Shown piece by piece: positions 27,391 to 39,700 of a stretch of 64,000 nucleotides of DNA. Position numbers and translations under genes: made by a program. The notes under the pieces were generated by a model, which did no database searches, was not told the origin of the DNA, and worked only from the letters and a program-made list of their open reading frames with translations. Source of the DNA: Loxodes magnus (Eukaryota; Ciliophora; Karyorelictea; Loxodida; Loxodidae); the NCBI GenBank assembly GCA_946699065.1, contig CAMPDV010000093.1, forward strand, positions 558,001 through 622,000, given 5' to 3'. Each line of letters begins with the position of its first letter. Within the stretch, counting starts at the first letter, position 1.

Positions 27391-28897
27391 TCATTTCACT
27401 TTCGCTCTTTGTTCTTTTTTATTATGTTATTCTTTCTTTTCAGATTTCTCATTTTATTTTAGCGTAATTAATTTTGAAATTAATAGACAATGAAAGAAAA
27501 TAAGCAATCTAATATTGCAACTTGATACTGAAATAAATTTATTAACCTCAATCATAAATATAAGGCACATTATGTAGTGATTCCTAATTATCATAATATC
27601 AATTCCATATTTTAAATTTGCTTAAACAGTTTAGTTTATGTTCATACATTTTACAATTTTCCTACATATGCATAAACTATCAATAGGATAATGACAATCT
27701 TTAAGATTCTTCAATAAATAAATCATTATTTCTATTTTTTAAACTGCTTTTTTTTTTCCTTATTATTTGATCAACTTTGCATAAGCAGTTTGAAATATAA
27801 TCTAAATTACATAATTGATTATCAAATCCTTTAGATACTTTTATTTTTTAAGCAATAGTACTATAGAAATTTTCCGAATCTAAGAATGATAAATAATTAA
27901 ATTTAGGATATATTGAACAACTTAAATTTTAGAAGCCCTTTAAACTGATTGAAATACTATTTTTCAAAGCTTCAAAACACTAATATAACTAAGAATCATA
28001 AAAGGTTTCTCTTTTATTATAATTTTTATTTTTTATTGCCACTACTTTTTAAACTAAACTTCAAAGCATTAAATAAAGTGACAAGGCATATTTAGAAAAT
28101 TATTATTTGACTATAATTTTCAATTATAGCTCTATCTATTTACTTTAATTTAATTTTAAACAAAAAATAAAAAAAAGATGCTTTAATAGCTTTTTACTAT
28201 ATTAGCATCTAACTTTTAAGCATTATACTTATTAACTATATTAGCATCTAACTTTTAAGCATTATACTTATTAACTAATAGTTATAATAATATATTCTTT
28301 ATTTTTCAGAGTTTAGTTAAATTTATTACTCATTTTATGCATTTAGTTGTAAAACTCAATTATGCATTTTATTTTGAATAAAGATAGAAATTTTAAAAAT
28401 TGTCAGTTAGATCTTGTAATAAATAGACCTTCTAGTAGATTTATAATTTAAATATGCACAACATTTTAGGCTTATTATCGAATTGTGTATCTTAGCTTTA
28501 TTTGACTACTAGACTGATATTAAAAGACTTTGAAATTATATAATTAGCTTTCCCTACATTTTTTTATTTTTAATATCTATAAACTTTGCTATTTTATATT
28601 GGCTTAAGGTAAAATTGTGATTTATCGATAAATATAACAATTAACAACCTTCTTAATTTTAACTTTGAAGATTCTATTATTAATATGCAAACCCTTAAAT
28701 TTGCCAATTGATTATTTTAAGTGCTTATTAGGCTTTAAGCTGATTAAATTAAAATATTATTTATTTGGAAAATTAGATCTAAACCTAGTTAGTTTAAGTA
28801 TATCTTTCAATTAGAGGTGTAAATTCTTTTTTTATTTACATTTGAATATCAGCAGGATTTATGATCATTTTGCTTGTATAAATTGCATATCTCTTCA
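27391..28897 (-). CDS. hypothetical Lys/Ile/Gln-rich protein, about 500 residues
   Basis: Starts MKRYAIYTSKMIKILLIFKC at 28897 and ends in EQRAKVK and TGA at 27391-27393. Over about 500 codons only two or three TGA occur, fewer than expected by chance. Near the middle a 13-residue unit, QQVQCLKVRCQYS, is repeated twice because of a 39-bp tandem duplication. A Cys-rich patch (KDCHYPIDSLCICRKIVKC) lies towards the end. There is one surplus base in a run of ten A near 27755. It is divergent from the receptor gene that starts 105 bases away, so the two may share a promoter region. No family recognised. Confidence 0.5.
28196..28273. repeat. 39-bp tandem duplication, two perfect units
   Basis: Units at 28196-28234 and 28235-28273 are identical. 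39 is a multiple of three, so the reading frame of the surrounding gene is kept and 13 residues are duplicated. Confidence 0.9.
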
Positions 28898-29001
28898 TTT
28901 CATTAACATTTTTATTAAAGTAAATTCTTCTTCTAAATTGCAAATCTCTAACAGGTTAAATCTAAATTATTTGCCTATTTAATTATTTTAGAGAAGAAAA
29001 A

Positions 29002-32000
29002 ATGTTTCTATTTTTTACTTTTTTGTGAATTTTAAGAAGCTCAAATTCATTTAGCATTGTCATTGTGAGTTCGCCTCATTCTATACCCGAATTATCTAAC
29101 TATCTTTATGATTTTATCTTTTAAAGCAAATTTAATAATACTATTTTTTTGCCTGTTCAGCTCTAATTTGATAATCCAAACTTTTCTATGTAAGAGCTTG
29201 AGAGAAAAATGTAGATTTACTAAGCTGAAGCTATTATTGATATCACACTTAACTCTTAATATACTTTCAAACTACAGCAGATTAAAAAGTACTTGGTTTT
29301 TGTGGCTTACAGAGTTAGCTAATATTTTAACTAGGATAATATTTACTGAATTATGCCAAGTTACCAATAAGAAGGAGAAGCTTTATAATCTCTATTTTAA
29401 GAACTTAACTTTAGAAAACTTACTTACATCAACTAATAAGAGCCTAGATTTTATAAGCCTCCTTTATGTTTTGATCAATAGAAAATTAAAATAACTTCGT
29501 CTGTAAATATTCCCTTAGACTCCTATTATGGCTTGAACTAGACTTAGTGCAATAACAGCTACATTAAAAACAGACTTATGATAGAAGTTTCTAAAACTAT
29601 AAGGATCTTTGGTTCTTCTGCTATTCTAATGCAAGCTGATGTTTGCTGATAAGCATATATACTTAGTTTCGCTACTTTATACAAAATGGCAGGAGCTTAA
29701 TATGCCTGAGTTTTAGGACTAGAATCTTCTAATTTGATACAGCCAGAAATTACTAAAATAGTTCAAAACTAATCAAAAATTAACTTAGATATATTAGATA
29801 ATGGAATAATCGCTCTAACTCCAAAAGGATTCATTCCTAAAAACTACTTTGACTTAACTGCTTATTATATTAGAAACCTCTTAATTTTCATAGACTAATT
29901 AAACCTTTACAACACTAGACACGATTAAAGCTTCTAAGAGTTATTTGCAAAGTAAAGAAAACTGGTATTTGACAATAAAGGGTAAACAATTTAAGAATTT
30001 TCTGTTTATAATGCTTAAAAGTAGCTTCCTCAAGAAATTTATATAATTAGAGATAATTTAATTTTATTAAAAAATTAAGTTATCTATCCTGGACCAAGCC
30101 TATCTCCTCCACCTGAAATCTAGACAATTGAGATGTCTTATTCAACTAACGATAAAGAGCCAGGAGGTTAACCAAGTCTTTCGTCAGTAACAACACCCCC
30201 TTTGCAAATTCCTTGCATAATTGATTGAATCAACAAAGATAAGTCACTTCTAAGTAACTAATTTTTAAAGGGAAATCCTTTTTCCTATGGTGGCTTGAAT
30301 TCAAATTTAAGCTAAACTTTAGAAGTCTTTTTGGAAAGATACTTTGAACTAGGAGTAGCTCATTAAGGAAGTTTAGTAATAACAAGTTGATTACCAGGTT
30401 ACTACATACTTAAAGCAATAAATTAAAATATTCCTTATAGTATTACAAGTAGAGAAGACTAATTAGAGAATGTCAATTCATTCCCTAATGTATTCAATAA
30501 CTTCATCTCATGACAAATATTCACTGATATTTATATCAAGTATTTGTAGAAAAATAACTGAAATTATTTTGGTTTGATGTTTGAGAAGTTAGAGCCAGCA
30601 AATGAAAATATGCACAATAAAATAAAAAACTGAGCTATAGAAAATAGCAAGCATATCATGAACTCTAATGAAACGACCTTAATAGCCAGCTAGTATTTCT
30701 ATAATTAATCTTACTATGACTAACTTGCATATCAAATTATGAAAAAAGAGATTATAATTATTCTTTCTTATCCTGCAGTTAATGTCATCAGAAATATAGC
30801 TAATAAACTTATAGAGCTAGGATGGAAATAAGGAGACACTTAATTTATTATTATGCAAAATGCCAATATTATTGAAGCTGGCGGTTATGATCAACAGCAA
30901 AAAGGTAACATTAGAAAACTTTTGTATGGATCCATAACTCTAACATTATCTGAGTATGTTGGAGAAATGGGGTAGTAACTAATTAAAGCCTAATAAGAAT
31001 GCTCTAATTCTACTATTATTTCTTGCTATTACATAGAGTAGCCTTTAATCATTTCACATGGCCTTCAAAACTGTATAGATTAAGGATAAGATTACTCTGA
31101 TCCTGCTATTCTATCATAAGTCATGAGAACTACTAAATTCACAGGATGTAGCGGTACAGTCAAATTCTAAGCTACTAAAACTTATCGAGATAATCTAAAT
31201 TTAATTTTTATAAATAACATTTATGACTCCAGTCAAAAATTGAATTTGATTCCAGTTCTTTAATACTGTCTAACTTGTGCAATTGTATGAAATAGCTTAA
31301 AGTAAAAAATCATCTGAAACGTTAATTTAACAAGCATGCCTTCTGATAAATTTGCTAGATTTAATGACAATTGTGATTTTTCTGAGAGACGAGTATCTGA
31401 ATTTGACTAAGGTTATTAATAGAATATGATTGTTATGATTGCTATCTTAGCATATACATTTATCATTTTGCTAATAGGATTTAAAATTTGGAAAAAAAGA
31501 TAATACGAAAGACTCGAAAAGAATGTTTGAATGTCAAATGACGACTAAATATTTATTTTCATTCTTTGAATATAGTTCATTTAATACATAGCAATTGGAC
31601 CGGATTTGTAACTGTTAGTACCTTTAGAAGTTGAGACAATAATTTAAACTTTTATATTAGATCTTACTAATTATAATTTTTCTTCAAGTTCTGTTTGAAT
31701 TATTTATTTCATTTTCTTTTCTGCTGCTATTATAACTGTTATCTTTATAATTGCATTGTTATGTAGGTTTGAAATTTTATTTGAATAAAAATGTTTCCTT
31801 TTAAGATTTATAGGAATTCTTTCTTATAATTTTTCTTAACCATTGATAGAATTAACTTTCATACCTATTATTTATTTAATAGTTGAGCCTTTCTAATGTA
31901 TTTATGGAAGAGACAACAACTTGGATGCTAACTTGAGTTGAGATGAAAGCTTTCTGTAGCTTGATTGCTCAATTACATGCTTTTCCTTATTTCATTTAAT

Positions 32001-33117
32001 AATAGTCATTTTTTCAAGTATAGTTTTAAGCATTTACTTACCATTAGTTATGCTTGCTTAGCCTCATTGGCAGGACCTTCATGAACACTTGCATATTAAA
32101 TAGAAATCAAGATTTATTCTCATTAGAATTTATTTCCAAATCATAATCATTGCATTAAACAGACTGGCAAAAGAAAAATATTACTTATTCCATGGATTTT
32201 TTTACTCAATTCTAACTTTTTCTTTCTCAATACTAATATACAAAATGAAGCCTTTTACCTTCGCTTACATAAACTTAATACAGATAATTCAATTGATCTT
32301 GGTTACTTATATCTGTTTAATAGGTACAATAAGAAGAATGCATAATAACTAGATAGTAATTATAATCTTTTTTATAGTAGGAATAGTCTTCATTTCTATT
32401 GTAGGAAAGATTTACTTAAAACGTTTTCCTAACTATCTATCAATACTTAAGCCTGATCTTAAAAAGTTGTTTCGTTTTGCTTTTAAACCTTGGGAAAGTA
32501 CAAATGTACTCAAAGATCGTATTGAAGTTTAGAAATAAAAAATTGGTATAATAAGGGAAAATTTGAATTCAAGTGCAACTAATGCTCAAACTATAAGCGA
32601 AAAGAAATTTAAGGAAACTCTTTAAAATACGTAAGTATCTCCTTTGTAAATAAAGCATTTCATAAGAAGAAAAAAGAAGGCAAGAGTGAGTATAGAAAAT
32701 ATAATCTAGTAAGATGAAATTAACCTAGAAAATGTCATTTAGATTAGTGTGGGGGAAGAAGATAAGTAACTTTCTAAAACTGATAATCTCATGAACAATT
32801 CTAATTTTGACGAAACTAAAGATGCTATAACAGCTTAGGAAAATTTAGAATCCTCTTTATATAAGGGACAAAAATTGGATAGCTTCAAAATTGATTAAAT
32901 GGAAGGAAGCTTCTTTGATTAGGATTCGAAGCTGGAAAGCTAATAAACTAAAATAGTTTACAAATTCGAGAATAAAAACGAGGTGAATAATGCTCAAAAT
33001 GAATAATAGAGTAAGATAGAAGAAAGTGAAAGAAACAAAGACCCAAAAATCGACAATGATTAAGCTATTAGAGAAATATAAATTTAAGTTGAATTTAATC
33101 ATTTAACTATTTAATAT
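29002..33117 (+). CDS. receptor with PBP1/ANF-like ectodomain and 8-9 membrane spans (copy A)
   Basis: ATG at 29002 gives a signal peptide (MFLFFTFLWILRSSNSF). A large extracellular region to about residue 800 has features of type 1 periplasmic-binding folds (SIVIVSSPHS near the start; IIILSYPAVNVIRNIANKLI; LIELGWKQGD). Eight to nine hydrophobic helices follow between about residues 805 and 1135 (first: MIVMIAILAYTFIILLIGFK), then a cytoplasmic tail of over 200 residues rich in Q, K and E. This is the layout of class C G-protein-coupled receptors, though the span count is higher. TGA encodes Trp more than ten times. Similarity to copy B ends near 33100; no TGA stop occurs in frame until 34045, so the end is uncertain and the given end is where coding character fades. 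The first kilobase is almost identical to copy B. Confidence 0.68.
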
Positions 33118-34013
33118 TAATCTTAATTATAAAAGTTAAGCCATATTAACATTCTAAAACCTTTTTTACAGTATTAATTGATTTATTTATAAAGAGATTT
33201 ATAAATATTCTTAGAATATTTAATTAATAGTATAAATAAAATGAATAGTGAGTAAGTTAAAGTTTATAATAGAAAACTCAGTATCATACTATTGCATAAT
33301 TTGGTTAAGCTAAATATAAAAAAATTTAAATTCAATGATAATAAAATAGGCTAAGAGGGTATAAAAAGTGTTTATAAGCAAGGAAATAAAATGCTAGTGT
33401 ATTAATTTAAAATTTACTTAGTGAGTACTCTTAATTAAAATTATAAGACTAAGATATTTCATTTAAGTCTAGTAGGGTAACTTCTTAGTTTCTTTATTAT
33501 GAAGGTAATTATTTTAAAATTATTAGAATAGAAGTATATGGTATATATAATCTGTATTACCAAGAAGAATTTTCTTTGCCTTTCTTAATTCAGTCAAAAG
33601 TAAAGCACTTATTTAAGAAGCATGTATCATTTGCTACAAGGTATATTTCTAGTTATGACAATAATTCATATTTATTTCTCAGTTGAACATCAAATGAATT
33701 AAAGCTTCATAAACACTAACACTTAAAAAATTACAAAATTAACACGAAAAGTAAGGATGCTCTTCAAATGTACTTATTTACCAAATAAAATACCTGCAGA
33801 TAGTATAGATTAATTATATAACTAATAAATACGTTTATAAGTTTCCATAATTACACCACATCATTAAATAAAATTTATACTTATTGATGAAATTATACTC
33901 AGCAGAAAAATAAACAATCTTAAAACTAGTTAGATTTAAAACTTTCTAATTTATTACATAAAAATAAATTAAGTTATATCATCATATAACTATCAAATCC
34001 TCCTAATATAATT

Positions 34014-35426
34014 TCAACATTTTACTTAATAGGAGACGATATCATGATTCTTAGTTTATTATTTGAGGGAAAAGTGAAGAATAATGTTAGATATTTTCTT
34101 TGTCTTTTTTGATTTTCTAATGTCTTTATATTTCATAGTTATATCTGAAAGAGTTTTATTTAGTAGTTATATCTACAATAGTTATATTTACAATAGTTAT
34201 ATCTAAATAGTTTTAATGACATATAATTATGATTACCTTCCTTTTTATGCAAATAAGAATAAAATTTAAACCTTCTATTGCGAAGGTTTTCTAGTATATA
34301 CTAAATAATTAATTTTGGCTACTCTAGAGAAAATAAAAGTTAAACTTTATGACTAAACTGAAATATAATTAGTTGTAAGGATATTTAAGTTTAAATCTAC
34401 CAAATGATTAGATTCTGCTACTTGTATACATTCTTTATATAAAATAACTTACTATGTATCTATAAAAATCAAATAGACCTAGAAGAATTGCTTTCTAAAA
34501 TTCCTATCTGATTCTATTTTTTGAGCGAGCCTATTTGGCAAATAATTATAGAACTTCTTTATTATCTTAAACTATTATAGCTAGTTGATAGACTTTTGTT
34601 TAGAGCTTTTCTAATTTATTACAAGCCCTTCTATATTAGATAGTTTCTTTGGTATAAATTGATATGCTTTGAATAATAATGAAAGTTCTTTAACGAGAAG
34701 ATTAAATAATAATAACTATAATAATTAATATAATCAAAAGTATATACTTAGCACTTCCACTATCTAATCAAGACATAATCCTATTATAAGTAGAGATATT
34801 ATTATCATGTAGTTTATTTTTCTATGCTTATCTTGCTTCTCTTGACTACTCTTTTTTTTAGATTTTTCTTTGAGAGTCACTTCTATTTCAGGCTTTTCTA
34901 GCGTAATTTCATAATTTTCAAACCTTAAACGATTTTAATTGAATTGGGAGAAAGATGCAGCTTTAATAGTCTTAAAGGAATTTGACCTGTTGGTTTTAAG
35001 GGACTCTACATCATTGGATAAGTTTAGATTCTGCGAGAATGAATTTACTGAATTGCTCTTAAGTTTCTTTCTTAACTGATTTTAAAACGTCTTGGACTTT
35101 TCCTTTTTTATATGTGAATGACGGTATTTTTATATTAGATGCATTTTTATAAGTTCAATTTTGCTAAGCTCATTACTAATATCAGGACTATTGAGATTAA
35201 TAGAGCTTATAGAACTGTTGGAGTAAGCAGATTCATTTGAATCCCAAGAACTATTATCTTCAAAATCAATCAAAGGAGAAACCTATCTCAATTAAATTTG
35301 CTTAGTATCAATAGACTAGGAAGAAGACTCTTAATTTACTCCCTGCTATATAATTCAAGACTACTAATTCTCCAAGTTAACGTCTTCATCAATTTACTCG
35401 AGGTCATTTTATTTTTCGTATCTCAT
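34014..35426 (-). CDS. hypothetical membrane protein, Ser-rich N-terminus
   Basis: 470 residues from MRYEKQNDLEQIDEDVNLEN to TGA at 34014-34016, an exact multiple of three with no break. Residues 1-215 are acidic and Ser/Asn-rich (SAYSNSSISSINLNSP), then basic. A hydrophobic region follows (INYMIIISLLIIGLCL and further, FWLYQLLQLLLFNLLV), giving about two membrane spans. The rest is soluble-looking with a short repeat QLLQIQLLQIQLL caused by 15-bp DNA repeats. It lies between the two inverted receptor copies. Two TGA codons are read as Trp. No family recognised; a membrane-anchored scaffold or channel accessory subunit is only a guess. Confidence 0.65.
34165..34209. repeat. 15-bp tandem repeat, three units
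   Basis: AGTTATATCTACAAT, AGTTATATTTACAAT and AGTTATATCTAAATA follow one another inside the gene at 34014-35426 and add five residues per unit without breaking the frame. Confidence 0.85.
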
Positions 35427-37650
35427 TTCATAAAATTATAAAAATAAGGTTGACAAGTAAATAAATGAGTTCATCTAACTACATAAAATTTTATTAATGT
35501 AATACATTATCAAACCAATAACTAACAAACAAGTTATAAAGATGGTATATTTGTACTTAATTAAATATATTAAGATTTTAGTGTTTACTATTTAAAATAA
35601 ACGCTTTAACCAGTGTTAAGTAGATCATTCTTTCTTATTTGACATTTGACATTTGATATATATCCTTAAAGCTTAGTTTTAGCACTGCTATTACTATTAT
35701 TATATAGTTGCTTCTCTCTATTTAAGATATATAAGGGTATTTTAAACTTATTAGTAAGAGTTTATTTACCATCTTAAAGCAAAAATGGGCTAATGATAAT
35801 GACAAAAGATGAATAAGGACTGATAAATAAGATTGAAGTGAATGGTTAAGATAAATATAAATAATGTTTGATATATAGCAAGAAAGTTGGAATTGCATCC
35901 AAATGTTTGAGTAAAGACTCACGTGAATTATTAAGTTAACTTTTAAATATATTTCTTCTGATATATAATAATAGCATTTAGATTATAAGCATAATATCAA
36001 GCTATATCCTATATAATGTACATTGCTATTTATTCTTTTTAAAACTAAATCTTTATTTATCTCTATTTAATAATAATTTCTTTATAAATGATGGTAATTA
36101 TAAACAAGTTTAACTGTATAAAAGATTTATAAAGCCAATATTTTGCAGACAGTGAGTTAATTATTGAGATAGAGATTAAGTTGATGCTAAATGTATTTTT
36201 ATATATTTCATAATTCTTAATCAATTATACAACCTCTGCAACTATGAAAAGTATTTGATAATCTATTAGTGATTTTAAAGATATTCTAATATGATTCTTA
36301 GATTTAGTTATAGAAATTTAATTAATATAAGCATACTTTTCAAATAATATTAGACAACTATGAATGATGAAGCATAATAAATAATTGTTGCTACTAACTA
36401 GTTTAAAATAACTAAAGCTAAGAATTTAAATTATTTATTAAGAGCTATATTTGTTTTGCTTATGTACGCTTAAGTTATAAGTATATGCATCTTTTTAAAA
36501 TTGAAGGCTAAATAATTATTATATAAGGAAATTGTAATACTTGCTGGAGAGCTTTTATTTAGTTTTATTAGGTAATTTAGTATCATATTTAAGATATAAA
36601 TTGATAGCATGTTTATATCAAAGGTTTTAGTATCTTGAATCTGTAAATATAAGAAAGTTAGTTTTATACTAGTAAATGGTGCTAGCTATATCAAATTATA
36701 AAAATATAGCAAAGATATTAATGCCTTTCGTCTCATATTCTTCTTAATATGAAAATAAAAGAAAATAAAATTAGTTAAGATTATTTTAATTTCTGACTTG
36801 GGAATGCAATAAAGTTCATAATGTATATTAAATAAAAATGATGTATAATTAAAGATATAATACTGATAATTTTGGCTAAGGGAACTATAAAAAAAGAAAA
36901 AAGTTATCTATTCATAAATTTAAGTTAACGAGATATAGAAATAAAAGTAAATACATTCACAAAGAAATTTTATTTTATAAATAGTAAAAATCTTAAATAA
37001 ACTACACATTTTTACTTTTTAAAGGTAATGCTTTTACTTCTCACAAATAAAAGAAAGTGAAAAATTGAAAAGTAATAAGGGGGAAAGCTATTAAATCTTA
37101 ATTATTACATCGTATAATTTATTTAAAATTTAATTGATAATTAATCTTTATTTAAAATAAAATAAGGGAATTCAAAAAGTACTTACTAAGAATATTTAAA
37201 ATTGCAGATAGATAAAACTAACTTGGACTTAAGGGATATGTGAGATAATAAAATGTCTTACACTGTTCATATTTAGAATTGTTTATAGCTATGGTATATA
37301 TTTAATCAAGTCTATATATTTATATGTATCCTAAGAGATATAGAGATTTAACTTTATACTAATGTTTTAAAATTATATAAAAATCTAGAAACATATTTAT
37401 TGAAATCTTTTGTGGTTTCTAACTAAAAATGCTTAATGAAGATCTAATTATAATGAGCTTTATAAATTTGCTAGTTTACTAAAAAATGTGATAAACACTA
37501 GATATTTTAGATTTTGAATGAGGGAAAGAAAAAGAAAAAGAAATAAGTTTTTTTAATGTGAACACAGTTTATATTAAATTGAGTTTATACATTAGTGAAC
37601 TATATTTCTATATATTTATTTGAAATACTTTATAAACAAATATATTAGCA
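35427..37650. other. region without a resolved gene
   Basis: Intermediate base composition. The plus strand has mixed open stretches but TGA is frequent (for example 35641-36000), and no frame is convincing. It may hold the 5' part of the gene that ends at 39699, or be spacer. Confidence 0.3.
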
Positions 37651-39699
37651 ATATAGTAGAAGCAGGGCTTTTTATTCCTAAGATTTTATTTTTTATTATA
37701 CTTCTAACAATAGCAAAAAGCAAAGCACTAGAATCTGAAGAGTAGGAATTAAGTTGGAGTATCAGCTAATAATTTATTTCAACTAATGAGGCTTTTTAGC
37801 AAATTTAAATTGGAATATCGATAGTCAAGCAATCTTTTTATATACAAAGTTTTAAGATAAAACCAAAATAAGTTTTCAAGTTACTACTGTAAAATTTTCT
37901 AATAATTAGGAAAATCTACACAAAGGACGTATTACGTCTGGTGATTTTTGAATACCTTTGTTGCTTTATCATACTTCTTACTTAAGATTCCTTCTCAATT
38001 CCATTATTTAATAAAGCAAATTTTTGCATATACGTTTATTTACACCCTTTTTAAAAAATAGAGAGCACTTGATTAAGTTATTTATCAAAATATCTAAATA
38101 GATTTAAATAGTTATATCCCTTCTTTTACTAAATAAGTAAAGATAATTGGTTATTTCTATACAATTTTTATATTTTAGGATCCTTTTATTGTAAATAAGA
38201 GTTTAGAAATACATTACTAAATCTTATAATTTCTTAAATATACAAAAGAAAACTAAAGATATATTGTACTTTTATTACTTTGCTACTTAGCTAAATTTAT
38301 TATATTAGTGACTATCTATTTGAAATATGATCTAAGTTCTATCTAATATATAACAATTATAGTTCTGACCTTCATTTTCTAAGATTATTTGATAACAATT
38401 TTATCTGACTATTTCTGATATAATCTAAAAGATTAAATTCTAAGATAAATCTAAGTCTATTTCTTTATTCAATTGTTTAAGAAATAAAATCTAGAAGCAA
38501 AGGCAGTAACTGTAATATTAGTAAAATATGCTTTCAATATTATATCTAATTAAAAGTATATAAATATACTACTAATTAATAAATATAAAGGTATGACTGA
38601 ATATCATTTAGTTTCCTTTATTTCGCTTAATAACTCAGGGTATGCTCTTTGTTTTTATTTATGAAACACTATCTTAATTATCTTGATGCTATGCTCTATT
38701 TTTAGTTAGCATTTCCTAAGTAAATTATTAATTTAGAGGTATATCGTAAAAATATAATAAGTACTTTAAAGACTTATTTACTTAAAAGAAAAGCTAGCAT
38801 TTGTTTATTAAGCAGGATATGCTTACATTAGATAAACAAATGCTAAAATGCTTAAATACTTTAATAATTAGGAAAATTAGATAAATACATAGTAAGAAAC
38901 TTAAGAAAGCTTAATGCTAATATCTATTATACTTATTTTATCCGAATAATGCTTCTATAGATATCTAGGTTTATATGCATGTATAAAAAACACTTTTACA
39001 TTTTAGAAAAACATTAAAATGGGTGGATAGCTTCTTATAGATAAGACATTTATTAGTTAAGTTTAGTATATAATTGAATTGTAATTTTCACTCTAGCTAA
39101 AAATTTAATATAGTTATACTTATAAAACTAGCTAGTAATAAACAGCTATTTCACTCCAAAACCTTATTTCTAAATTTATAGATGGATTGTCTAAGCCCTG
39201 GTTTTATAAGTATCTCTTAGCAAATATGAACTGGTTATATAAATTTAAGAATATATATTAAGTATAACAATCTTTATATATAAAGTAGAAGATCTTTAGT
39301 AGTTATTTTCAATTAAACAATATACCTTTGATCTAATTAAAAGTTTAAACAGAGTTATACTTTAATTTAGTATAATGCTTCTATCAAAATCCTTGTGAGC
39401 AATATTTAAAAAGAAATGAAAGTAGATATAAGCATCTATTTTATCTAAAATTAATCGTTCAAATAGAAAACTAGCCACTATAAAAATTTAAGGATACTCT
39501 AATTTAGAAAACATCTACAATAATAAACTATGCTCATGCTATGGTTTTGGAATAATCATATACAATATATAATTCCTAAGAGTTTATATGTTCTTTTAAA
39601 AAATAAATCATATTTAATTTGATTATATATTCTCTATTATTAATATTTAATTTTGAATTAATATATTAACTTTATTCCTTTATAATGCTTGCTTATTGA
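37651..39699 (+). CDS. multi-span membrane protein, frame not resolved at the 5' side
   Basis: Near 37653 a secretion-like start (IPKILFFIILLTIAKSKALE) is visible. Coding-like sequence then continues in other frames (QVTTVKFSNNQENLHKGRIT), and from about 37980 to the TGA at 39697-39699 one frame is convincing: it has hydrophobic spans (IVLLLLCYLAKFIILVTIYL; YITIIVLTFIFQDYLITIL; LWNTILIILMLCSIF) and an ending SFIMLAY. At least two frame changes lie upstream, either tiny introns or breaks. The stop codon is one base away from the stop of receptor copy B on the other strand. No family recognised. Confidence 0.45.
38795..38845. repeat. perfect 14-bp inverted repeat
   Basis: TAGCATTTGTTTAT at 38795-38808 and its exact complement ATAAACAAATGCTA at 38832-38845 with a 23-base loop, inside the coding part of the preceding gene. 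Confidence 0.85.
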
Positions 39700-39700
39700 A

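Noticed and set aside
28196-28273. CRISPR-like repeat
   Set aside because: Two adjacent units without spacers, in a eukaryotic coding region.
29108-29494. 128-residue frame open in the standard code, present identically at 43279-43665 on the other strand
   Set aside because: It is out of frame with the receptor genes that cover both places. Its identity in the two copies reflects the near-identical DNA, not a second gene.
33118-34047. A further 310-codon extension of receptor copy A
   Set aside because: The frame lacks TGA but has no counterpart in copy B and its composition is that of spacer; kept as a finding about stops, not as coding sequence.
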